Source: Nocardioides flavescens
GTDB taxonomy: Bacteria; Actinomycetota; Actinomycetes; Propionibacteriales; Nocardioidaceae
DNA: 64,000 nucleotides
Direction of reading: 5' to 3'
Assembly: GCF_009823805.1 (NCBI RefSeq)
Contig: NZ_WUEK01000004.1
Coordinates: 310,001 to 374,000 of the forward strand
Below are positions 29,327 to 36,195 of this stretch, piece after piece (within the stretch, counting starts at the first letter, position 1; the number at the start of each line of letters is the position of its first letter). The notes beneath the pieces are model-generated. The model was not told where the DNA came from, ran no database searches, and worked only from the letters and a program-made list of their open reading frames with translations. The translations under genes were made by a program, and so were the position numbers.

Positions 29327-29866
29327 TCAGGCGAACTCCACCGCGACGCAGACCCAGTGCCGAGCGCCGTCGCGGCGCGAGACCCGGCGCTCGAAGCGCA
29401 GTGCCAGCGCTCGTGACCGCTCGCCGTAGCGGACGCGGGCGCTGGCCTCGACGACCCGCGGGCCTACGAACGACGTCCGCACGGAGGCGACGTGGGGCCG
29501 GACCGGCTGCACCCGCTCCTGACCGGCGTCGTGGCCGCCCGCCCGAGCGACGAGCTGGGCGCGGCGCTGCAGGTCGGCGTAGACCTCGGAGGTCGACCAG
29601 CGCAGCAGTTGGGTGACCGGCCGGTCGCCGCCTACGACTTCGACCGTGGCCTGCACGAAGCGCTGGACCCACGCGTCGAGCCCGCGTCGCGTCGCTGCGT
29701 CGACCTGGGTGTCGACGTGGGTGTCGATCCCGATCACGTCGGCGAGCGGGCGCGGCAGAGGACGGTCGCGGCGGCCGAGATCGAGCGCGAGCGCGCCCTG
29801 CACGGAGTCGTCGGTGCGCCCGTCGGTGCGGTCGGCACGGTGGTGGGGCAGTCGGTGGACGGTCAT
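29327..29866 (-). CDS. Rv3235-like (DUF6459) protein
   Basis: 179 residues. The conserved part is in the C-terminal 110 residues: LDAWVQRFVQATVEVVGGDRP, QLLRWSTSEVYADLQRRA, VASVRTSFVGPRVVEASARVRYG, then a strand ending HWVCVAVEFA. Such proteins occur beside secA in actinobacteria with unknown role; the fold suggests a small beta-rich binding domain. AGGAGA five bases before ATG. The ATG overlaps the stop of the LysM gene upstream (ATGA), so the two are coupled. Confidence 0.82.
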   Translation of the reverse strand: MTVHRLPHHRADRTDGRTDDSVQGALALDLGRRDRPLPRPLADVIGIDTHVDTQVDAATRRGLDAWVQRFVQATVEVVGGDRPVTQLLRWSTSEVYADLQRRAQLVARAGGHDAGQERVQPVRPHVASVRTSFVGPRVVEASARVRYGERSRALALRFERRVSRRDGARHWVCVAVEFA

Positions 29867-30471
29867 CGCTTCTCCTGGGTGGACGGTCCGGGGTCGGTGA
29901 GCCGAAGCCCGGGGTGGACGAGGTCGGGGTCGGCGCCGATCAGCGCACGGTTGGCGGCGTAGAGCCGACGCCAGGCGGCATCGACGTCGGAGTCGGACGC
30001 GTCGCGCGGCAGCCGCGCGGCGGCCAGGCGCCAGAGGGTGTCGCCGGCGTGGACGACGATCGGGTCAGCGGGGGCGGTGCGGGACCGGTGCGGACCGTCT
30101 GTCGCCCGCTCGGGCATCGGGAGCCCGGCGATCCGGTCCGCGGGGGGCCGGGCCTGCGCGGCCTGCGCGCTCGGAGCCAGCAGAGCCGCGCCGACGGCCA
30201 CGCCGCACGCGGCGAGGACCAGCCGGCGCACGACGCTGCGAGACGGGGTGTGGGCCGGCCCGGCACCTCGCCAGGCCTCGGCGACCGCGGCGATGCTGCT
30301 GCACCAGACCCCCACGGTGCTCACCAGCAGGAGCCCGAGGCAGAGCCGCACGACGGCGTCGCCCGCTGTCTGCGGTGCTGGGGACAGGGCCGCTCGGCCC
30401 AGCAGGTGCACGAGGCCGCCCGCCGCCGTAGTCAGGCCGAGCCCCACCAGGCTGCAGCGCACTCGATGCAT
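29863..30471 (-). CDS. LysM-domain membrane protein
   Basis: 202 residues. Two or three hydrophobic helices (LVGLGLTTAAGGLVHLLG, LCLGLLLVSTVGVWC, LVLAACGVAVGAALLAP) and then an extracytoplasmic LysM module (IVVHAGDTLWRLAAARLP...RLYAANRALIGADPDLVHPGLRL) for peptidoglycan binding. Coupled to the downstream Rv3235-like gene by an ATGA overlap. The upstream region carries a 10-bp-period direct repeat, a DnaA-box-like site and a long hairpin, so control may be complex. Confidence 0.85.
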   Translation of the reverse strand: MHRVRCSLVGLGLTTAAGGLVHLLGRAALSPAPQTAGDAVVRLCLGLLLVSTVGVWCSSIAAVAEAWRGAGPAHTPSRSVVRRLVLAACGVAVGAALLAPSAQAAQARPPADRIAGLPMPERATDGPHRSRTAPADPIVVHAGDTLWRLAAARLPRDASDSDVDAAWRRLYAANRALIGADPDLVHPGLRLTDPGPSTQEKR

Positions 30472-30486
30472 CTTCGTCCCGATCTA

Positions 30487-30505
30487 TGCGTTTGCTTGCG
30501 TTTGC
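30487..30505. promoter_or_regulatory. Tandem TGCGTTTGC repeat, putative operator
   Basis: TGCGTTTGC occurs at 30487-30495 and 30497-30505, exactly one helical turn apart (10 bp), about 16-34 bases upstream of the LysM gene start. It would overlap the core promoter of that gene on the minus strand. Confidence 0.45.
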
Positions 30506-30541
30506 ATCAGTCAACGCCGATCGATGGGCATCGTCAAACGG

Positions 30542-30550
30542 TTGTCCACA
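30542..30550 (+). promoter_or_regulatory. DnaA-box match TTGTCCACA
   Basis: An exact match to the actinobacterial DnaA-box consensus in the divergent gap between the LysM gene and the gene at 30643. A single box may act as a DnaA-regulated operator; there is no cluster of boxes, so it is not an origin. Confidence 0.4.
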
Positions 30551-30566
30551 GCCGCCGGATCCGTAC

Positions 30567-30620
30567 TCACCGACGTTCTGGGGGTCTGAGAGGCGTCTCA
30601 GGGCCCCAGAACGTCGGTGA
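30567..30620. promoter_or_regulatory. Long two-part hairpin upstream of a conserved hypothetical gene
   Basis: A perfect 17-bp outer stem (30567-30583 with 30604-30620; arm begins TCACCGACGTTCTGGGG) encloses an inner 6-bp stem CTGAGA/TCTCAG (30586-30591 with 30596-30601) with a GGCG loop. It lies between two divergent genes, so it is not a terminator of either. It would form in the 5' leader of the gene at 30643 if transcription begins before it. Confidence 0.7.
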
Positions 30621-30642
30621 CTACCGCCCCGGGGAGGAAGAG

Positions 30643-31197
30643 GTGTGCCAGGGTCGAGGCGTGGCCTGGGAGGAAGAGCTGTTCGCCTACCTCGACGACC
30701 TCGAAGGGCAGGCGGCAGCGCTCTACGACGCCGAGCGTGAGCCGGAGCTCGCCGACCGCAGCCGCGCGGAGTACCAGCAGGTCACGCTGGCCTCACGGCT
30801 GGCGGCGAGCGTCGACCGCGACGTGACGCTCGAGGTGTCGGGCACCGGTTCGGTCGCGGGGCGCCTGGAACGGGTCGGCACCGGCTGGTGCCTGCTGCAC
30901 GGGGCCGGTCAGGACTGGATCGTCCGGCTCGAGGCCCTGGTCGCGGTCCACGGCGCCTCCGAGCGCTCCTTACCGGAGGTGGCCTGGTCGCCGCTCACGC
31001 GGCTCGGCGTCGGGGGAGCCCTGCGACGGCTGGCCGAGAGCGGCGAGCCCTGCTCGGTCCACGTGGTCGACGGTCGCCGTCACGACGGCGTGCTGGAGCG
31101 CGTGGGCGCCGACTTCGTAGAGGTCAGCTCGGGTGAGCAGCGACGGCAGGTGCTGGTGGCCTTCGGAGCCGTCGCCGCGGTGCAGTCGCGGCGCTGA
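30643..31197 (+). CDS. Conserved actinobacterial hypothetical protein
   Basis: 184 residues, cytosolic. A short helical N-terminus (AWEEELFAYLDDLEGQAAALYDAERE) is followed by a beta-rich part with two similar segments: TLEVSGTGSVAGRLERVGTGWCLL and CSVHVVDGRRHDGVLERVGADFVEV, suggesting two SH3/LSm-like barrels. I recognise it only as a family common near secA in actinobacteria. The GTG at 30643 is preferred because GGGGAGG lies six bases before it; GTG 30661 is an alternative. A large hairpin lies just upstream and may control its expression. Confidence 0.75.
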   Translation: MCQGRGVAWEEELFAYLDDLEGQAAALYDAEREPELADRSRAEYQQVTLASRLAASVDRDVTLEVSGTGSVAGRLERVGTGWCLLHGAGQDWIVRLEALVAVHGASERSLPEVAWSPLTRLGVGGALRRLAESGEPCSVHVVDGRRHDGVLERVGADFVEVSSGEQRRQVLVAFGAVAAVQSRR

Positions 31198-31223
31198 CCT
31201 CCGAGGTCGGAGAGCCGGGAGCC

Positions 31224-31556
31224 TCAGGTCGCCTCGAGGTCGTACGGCGGGGTCTCGCCGTCCTTGAGCGGACGCAGCCCGCGCCGCTTGGGCTTGGCGT
31301 CCTCCTCGGCGTCGTTCATCGCCTCGATGATGTGCTTGCGCACGATCGTGCGCGGGTCGAGGTCGCGCAGCTCGAGGTCGGCGTACTCCGGCCCGAGCTC
31401 GTCGCGCAGCTCGTCGCGCGCGGCGTTGGCGAACTGGCGGGCCTTGCGCAGCATCGCGCCCGCCTGCTTCGCCATGTCGGGCAGCCGGTCAGGACCGAAC
31501 ACGAGGACAGCGACCAGTGCGATGACCGCCAGCTCCGGCAGTCCGATCCCGAACAC
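31224..31556 (-). CDS. tatB: Twin-arginine translocase subunit TatB
   Basis: 110 residues. Membrane helix at 5-22 (GLPELAVIALVAVLVFGPD) with the conserved FGPDRLP turn, then an amphipathic helix (MAKQAGAMLRKARQFANAARDEL) and an acidic/basic tail. TatB receives folded Tat substrates with TatC; tatA and tatC are not in the window. GTG start 6 bases after TAGGTT on this strand (leaderless). Next to mrp as in M. tuberculosis (Rv1224-Rv1229c region, from memory). Confidence 0.92.
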   Translation of the reverse strand: MFGIGLPELAVIALVAVLVFGPDRLPDMAKQAGAMLRKARQFANAARDELRDELGPEYADLELRDLDPRTIVRKHIIEAMNDAEEDAKPKRRGLRPLKDGETPPYDLEAT

Positions 31557-31565
31557 GCCTCGAAC

Positions 31566-32726
31566 CTACCGCCCGGCCGGAGTGAGGCCGAGCTGCATCC
31601 CGGCCAGACCGCGACCGCGGCCGGCGAGCCGGGTCGCGACGTCACGCAGCACGACGGCCGCGGGAGCGGTGGGGTCGTGCTCGACGATCGGCTTGCCGAC
31701 GTCGCCGCCCTCACGCAGCGAGACGTCGAGGGGGATGCTGCCGAGCACGGGGACGTCGTAGCCGAAGCGCCGGCCGAGGGTCTCGGCGACCCGCTGGCCG
31801 CCGCCGGAGCCGAACAGCTCGATGCGGTGCTCCTTGCCCTCGGGGGTGCAGTGCGGGCAGGGGAGGTAGCTCATGTTCTCGACGACGCCGACGACGCGCT
31901 GGTGCATCATCGAGGCCATCGTGCCGGCGCGCTCCGCGACCTCGGCGGCCGCCTCCTGCGGAGTGGTCACGACGACGACCTCGGCACCCGGCAGGTGCTG
32001 GCCGAGCGAGATCGCCACGTCGCCGGTGCCCGGGGGCAGGTCGAGCAGGAGCACGTCGAGGTCGCCCCAGTAGACGTCGGCGAGCATCTGCACGAGCGCC
32101 CGGTCGAGCATCGGGCCGCGCCAGGCGACGACCTGGTCACGGCGCGGCTTGAGCATGCCGATCGAGATGACCGAGACGCCGCTTGAGGTCGGCACCGGCA
32201 TGATCAGGTCCTCGACCTGGGTCGGGCGGGCGTCGGCGACGCCGAGCATGGCCGGGACCGAGTGGCCGTAGATGTCGGCGTCGACGATCCCGACCTTGAG
32301 GCCCTGGGCCGCCATCGCCTGCGCGAGGTTGACCGTGACCGACGACTTGCCGACGCCGCCCTTGCCGGAGGCGATCGCGAAGACCTTGGTGAGCGAGCCG
32401 GGCTGGGAGAACAGGATCTCGCGCTGCGCCTGGCCGCCGGAGAGCGTCTCCTTCAGGCCGGCGCGCTGCTCGGGGGTCATCACGCCGAGGGTGAGGTCGA
32501 CGTCGGTGATGCCGTCGACGCGGCGCACGGCGGCGTTGACGTCGCGGTTGATGGTGTCCTTGAGCGGACAGCCCGCCACGGTGAGCAGGACGGTCAGGTG
32601 CACGACGCCCGCGTCGTCGACCTGGACGGTGTCCACCATGCCCAGCTCGGTGATCGGCCGCTTGATCTCGGGGTCGTTGACGGTGCCGAGGGCGGCGGTG
32701 ACCTGCTCGAGGAGGGGACTGCTCAT
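31566..32726 (-). CDS. mrp: Mrp/ApbC iron-sulfur carrier ATPase
   Basis: 386 residues. N-terminal MIP18/DUF59 domain (TAALGTVNDPEIKRPITELGM) and a P-loop ATPase with GKGGVGKSS near 122 and LLLDLPPGTGD near 220. The CPHC pair near 290 holds a bridging Fe-S cluster. It loads Fe-S clusters onto target enzymes. ATG 8 bases after TAGGCT on this strand (leaderless); the -10 overlaps a small inverted repeat CCGAGC-N6-GCTCGG. Confidence 0.95.
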   Translation of the reverse strand: MSSPLLEQVTAALGTVNDPEIKRPITELGMVDTVQVDDAGVVHLTVLLTVAGCPLKDTINRDVNAAVRRVDGITDVDLTLGVMTPEQRAGLKETLSGGQAQREILFSQPGSLTKVFAIASGKGGVGKSSVTVNLAQAMAAQGLKVGIVDADIYGHSVPAMLGVADARPTQVEDLIMPVPTSSGVSVISIGMLKPRRDQVVAWRGPMLDRALVQMLADVYWGDLDVLLLDLPPGTGDVAISLGQHLPGAEVVVVTTPQEAAAEVAERAGTMASMMHQRVVGVVENMSYLPCPHCTPEGKEHRIELFGSGGGQRVAETLGRRFGYDVPVLGSIPLDVSLREGGDVGKPIVEHDPTAPAAVVLRDVATRLAGRGRGLAGMQLGLTPAGR

Positions 32727-32760
32727 GATGTCCGAGCCTAGTTGCTCGGCCCTGGCGAAC

Positions 32761-33294
32761 CTACGCCGAGCCGTCGCCGTCGGTGTCTGACGCGTCACGC
32801 CGCTCCTCTGTGCGCTCGTCGAGGTCGCTCAGCAGCGAGCGCAGCTCGGAGCGCAGGAAGTCACGGGTCGCGACCTCGCCCACCGCCATCCGCAGCGACG
32901 CGACCTCGCGGGCGAGGAACTCCATGTCGGCGTGCGCCCGGGCGTCCGCCTGCCGGTCCTGCTCGGCGATCACCCGGTCGCGCGCCTCCTGACGGTTCTG
33001 GGCGAGCAGGATCAGCGGCGCGGCGTACGACGCCTGCAGGCTCAGCGCGAGCGTCAGGAAGATGAAGGGGAACTCGTCGAAGCGCAGGTGCTGCGGCGCC
33101 AGGACGTTCCAGGCCATCCAGACGACGACGAACAGCGTCATGTAGAGCAGGAACGTCGCGGTGCCCATGAACCGTGCGAACTGCTCGGCGAAGCGGCCGA
33201 AGCGGTCGGTGTCGTAGCTCGGGCGCTTGACCAGGGGGCGGCGGACCTCGCGGGGGGTGTCGAGGCGACCCGGCCGGGCGCTGCGATCAGCCAC
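32761..33294 (-). CDS. DUF1003 membrane protein
   Basis: 177 residues with two helices (FLLYMTLFVVVWMAWNVL and FIFLTLALSLQASYAAPLIL) and the family motif LLAQNRQEARDRVIAEQDRQ, followed by a coiled-coil C-terminus (about 110-165). Function unknown. The GTG start overlaps the stop of the MgtE-like gene by 8 bases, so both are translated from one mRNA. Confidence 0.9.
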   Translation of the reverse strand: MADRSARPGRLDTPREVRRPLVKRPSYDTDRFGRFAEQFARFMGTATFLLYMTLFVVVWMAWNVLAPQHLRFDEFPFIFLTLALSLQASYAAPLILLAQNRQEARDRVIAEQDRQADARAHADMEFLAREVASLRMAVGEVATRDFLRSELRSLLSDLDERTEERRDASDTDGDGSA

Positions 33295-34543
33295 GGCGCA
33301 CCGCCTGGTCGCGCCAGTTCTCCGGCAGCATGTGGTCGAGCAGGTCGTCGACGGTGACCGCGCCGATGAGGTGGCCGTTCTCGTCGATCACCGGCGCCGC
33401 GACCAGGTTGTACGTCGCCAGGTGGGCCGCGACCTCGTCGATCGTCGCCTCCGGGCGCAGGGTCTGCATCGACTCGTCGAGCGCGCCGGCGACCAGGGTC
33501 GAGGGCGGCTCGCGCAGCAGCCGCTGGATGTGCGCGACCCCCAGGAAGCGACCGGTCGGCGTCTCGAGCGGCTGACGACAGACGTAGACCAGTGCGGCCA
33601 GGGCGGGGGTGAGGTCGGGGTTGCGCACGTGGGCGAGTGCGTCGGCGACGGTCGCGTCGGGGCCGAGGATCACCGGCTCGGAGGTCATCATCGCGCCGGC
33701 GGTGTTGTCGACGTAGGCCATCAGGCGACGCACGTCCTCGGCGTCGTCGGGCTCCATCAGCTCGAGCAGCTGCTCCGCGGTCTCGGGCGGCAGCTCGGCG
33801 ATGAGGTCGGCGGCGTCGTCGGGGTCCATCTCCTCGAGGACGTCGGCGGCGCGCTCGCCCTCGAGCTGACCCAGGATCTCGACCTGGTCCTCCTCGGGCA
33901 GCTCCTCGAGGACGTCGGCGAGGCGCTCGTCGGTGAGCGCGGCGACGACCGCGGCGCGGCGCGACATCGGCAGGTCGTGGATCACGGACGCGGCGTCGGC
34001 GGCGCGCAGCTCGTTGAGGGCGTGGATCAGCTGGGTGGCGCCCTGGCTCGGCTCGGGCCGGGTCAGCCCCGACACCTCGCCCCACTCGACGACGTGGGTC
34101 TGGCCGCGGCGCCGCAGCGCCTTGGCCGGCTCCTGGACGGCGATGCGCGAGAGCACCCAGTCGCGGTTGCGCGCCTGCTCCATCGCGACGTCGTAGATGG
34201 TGCCCACGGTGCCGCTGGCCCCGCCGCGGGTGACGGTGACCTGGCGGTCGAGCAGCTCGCCCATCACCAGCGTCTCGGTCGAGCGCTGCTCGAAGCGGCG
34301 CATGTTGAGCAGGCCGGTCGTGTAGACCTGCCCGGCGTCGATGTTGGTCACCCGGGTCATCGGCACGAAGATCCGACGGCGGCCGAAGACCTCCGCCACC
34401 AGGCCCAGCACGCGCGGCGGACTCGACTCCGACCGGATCGCCACCACGAGGTCGCGCACCTTGCCGACCTGGTCCCCCTGGGGGTCGAAGATCGGCAGGC
34501 CGACCAGGCGGGCGGCGTACACGCGGGAGGGGGCCGTGCTCAC
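33287..34543 (-). CDS. MgtE N-domain/CBS protein without channel domain
   Basis: 418 residues: an N-terminal PRC-barrel-like part (VGLPIFDPQGDQVGKVRDLVV), an MgtE intracellular N-domain (helical repeats such as LADVLEELPEEDQVEILGQL, 200-290) and two CBS motifs (290-415). In MgtE these parts gate a Mg2+ pore. Here no membrane helices follow, so it is a regulatory module only. In M. tuberculosis a similar protein is Rv1232c (from memory). GTG start 7 bases after TAGCGT on this strand (leaderless). It is coupled to DUF1003, a membrane protein that might be its partner. Confidence 0.9.
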   Translation of the reverse strand: MSTAPSRVYAARLVGLPIFDPQGDQVGKVRDLVVAIRSESSPPRVLGLVAEVFGRRRIFVPMTRVTNIDAGQVYTTGLLNMRRFEQRSTETLVMGELLDRQVTVTRGGASGTVGTIYDVAMEQARNRDWVLSRIAVQEPAKALRRRGQTHVVEWGEVSGLTRPEPSQGATQLIHALNELRAADAASVIHDLPMSRRAAVVAALTDERLADVLEELPEEDQVEILGQLEGERAADVLEEMDPDDAADLIAELPPETAEQLLELMEPDDAEDVRRLMAYVDNTAGAMMTSEPVILGPDATVADALAHVRNPDLTPALAALVYVCRQPLETPTGRFLGVAHIQRLLREPPSTLVAGALDESMQTLRPEATIDEVAAHLATYNLVAAPVIDENGHLIGAVTVDDLLDHMLPENWRDQAVRRG

Positions 34544-34668
34544 GACCAGCACGCTACCGGGGCCCGCACCCGGTCGGCGTCGCGACGACCGGACAGACGC
34601 GGGTGCCCGCGGTAAACTCCAGCGAGGCCGGGACGGGACCGGCCACCACGTCGGGGAGGTCGTCAACG

Positions 34669-35862
34669 GTGTCGAAGCACGCGTCGACCTCGCCGCCCCG
34701 CGGCCCCCGGGCCGCGCGACTGGCCCGGCTCAAGGTCGTCGCCTCCGTGGTCGTCGTCGTGGCGTTCGTGACCCTCTTCGTCGGCGGCGCCGTCGGCCTG
34801 ATCGGCAAGCCCGACGCGATCGAGGCCGACCTCTCGGGTCTCGACTCGCCGCCGCCCTCGGTGCTGGACGAGAACACCCCCGGCGCCGGCGACGTGGGCG
34901 ACCGCCTCCCGAGCTCGGAGGAGCCGGCCGCGGAGCCGACCCCGACCGCCCCCGCGACCCCCGTCGTCTCGGACGTCCCGCCGCAGCAGGTCGTCGGCGC
35001 CAAGCGGCTCAAGCGCTCGGTGGAGTGGCTGCGCCGCGGGCTCGCCGACGAGACGACGTTCCGCGTCGCGACGTTCAACGTGCTCGGCGCCTCCCACACC
35101 GCCTCCGGCGGCAACCGCAAGGGCTGGGCGTCGGGGGACACCCGGATGGGCTGGGCCTGGTCGATGATCGCCGGCTCCGGAGCCTCGGTCGTCGGCTTCC
35201 AGGAGCTGGAGGACCCGCAGTACGACCGGATGCTCAGCCTGTCGGGCTGGCAGGCCTACCCCGGCCGCACCCTCGACCGCGGCTCGATCCGCAACTCGCT
35301 CGCCTGGGACCCCGACGTGTGGAGCCTCGTCGAGGCCCGCAGCATCGGCATCCCCTACTTCGGCGGCCAGATCATCCGCCGTCCCGTCGTCCGCCTCGAG
35401 AACATCGAGTCCGGGCGCGAGGTGTGGTTCTTCAACACCCACAACCCGGCCACCACGCCGCGGTGGGGCAACAACGCGCGCTGGCGCGCCGCGGCCATCT
35501 CGCTCGAGATCCAGCTCGCCAACGAGCTCGGCGCCGACGGCACCCCGGTGGTCTTCACCGGCGACTTCAACGACCGGGCCGAGGCGCTCTGCCCCCTGGT
35601 CGGCGGCACCGACCTCGCGGCAGCCAACGGCGGCTCTGCGGACGGCGGCTGCGCGCCCCCGGCGCGGATGGACGTCGACTGGGTCTTCGGCTCCGGCATC
35701 GAGTGGTCCGACTTCGCCTCGGTCAGCAGCGGCGTCGTGGGCCGCGTCAGCGACCACCCCTACGTCTCCGCGACGGCGTACATCCCCGAGGAGCCGATCC
35801 CCGGCACCACGTCCACGCCCTCGGACGACGCGACGGCCTCCGAGGACGCCACCACCGACTGA
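34669..35862 (+). CDS. Secreted EEP-family (endonuclease/exonuclease/phosphatase) protein, paralogue 1
   Basis: 397 residues. N-terminal membrane anchor (VVASVVVVVAFVTLFVGGAVGLIG), Pro/Thr-rich linker, then a DNase I-like domain: TFNVLG, VVGFQELEDPQYDRM, NSLAWDP, NTHNPATT, FTGDFNDRAE, DVDWVFGSG and VSDHPYVSA. All catalytic Asn, Glu, His, Asp and His are present, so hydrolysis of DNA, phospholipid or inositol phosphate outside the cell is likely; substrate not known. GTG chosen with GGGGAGG nine bases before it and TAAACT as possible -10 at 34611-34616. A second copy lies 8 kb away at 43097. Confidence 0.88.
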   Translation: MSKHASTSPPRGPRAARLARLKVVASVVVVVAFVTLFVGGAVGLIGKPDAIEADLSGLDSPPPSVLDENTPGAGDVGDRLPSSEEPAAEPTPTAPATPVVSDVPPQQVVGAKRLKRSVEWLRRGLADETTFRVATFNVLGASHTASGGNRKGWASGDTRMGWAWSMIAGSGASVVGFQELEDPQYDRMLSLSGWQAYPGRTLDRGSIRNSLAWDPDVWSLVEARSIGIPYFGGQIIRRPVVRLENIESGREVWFFNTHNPATTPRWGNNARWRAAAISLEIQLANELGADGTPVVFTGDFNDRAEALCPLVGGTDLAAANGGSADGGCAPPARMDVDWVFGSGIEWSDFASVSSGVVGRVSDHPYVSATAYIPEEPIPGTTSTPSDDATASEDATTD

Positions 35863-35874
35863 CCCGACGCCATC

Positions 35875-36180
35875 GGTGGTTGAGGAAGGACGAAATCCTG
35901 TCTCGAAACCACCAGCGTCGAGCGAGGGTGGTATCGAGACGGCGCTGGCGCGCCTCCTCAACCAGCGGTGGCGACGGTCGCCGCCTGCTCCGGTGGTTGA
36001 GGAAGGACGAAGTCCTGTCTCGAAAACACCAGCGTCGAGCGAGGGTGGTTTCGAGACGGCGCTGGCGCGCCTCCTCAACCAGCGGTGGCGACGGTCGCTG
36101 CGCGACCTCCACCAGCGGTGGCGACGGTCACCGCCTGCTCCGGTGGTTGAGGAAGGACGAAGTCCTGTCTCGAAACCACC
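35875..36180. repeat. Hairpin repeat array, locus 3 (five copies)
   Basis: Five alternating copies at 35875-35913, 35927-35965, 35992-36030, 36044-36083 and 36142-36180. Two kinds of spacers are also repeated: AGCGTCGAGCGAGG (35914-35926, 36031-36043) and AGCGGTGGCGACGGTC (three times). The array therefore grew as a module of about 117 bp (35875 to 35992) followed by one with a partial extra spacer (150 bp). It occupies the whole 333-base gap between the convergent EEP and GH43-like genes; nothing else is seen there. Confidence 0.9.
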
Positions 36181-36195
36181 AGCGGCACCGAGGGG

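Noticed and set aside
30542..30550. Replication origin
   Set aside because: Only one DnaA box is present, with no AT-rich unwinding region and no dnaA/dnaN/rnpA neighbours. The GTCCACAGG-like sites at 22346 and 22374 are imperfect and also isolated.
30567..30620. Rho-independent terminator
   Set aside because: Both flanking genes are transcribed away from it, so there is no transcript for it to end; kept as a regulatory hairpin instead.
35875..36180. CRISPR-like array
   Set aside because: Repeats alternate in orientation, form hairpins with varying tips, spacers are themselves repeated, and no cas genes are near.
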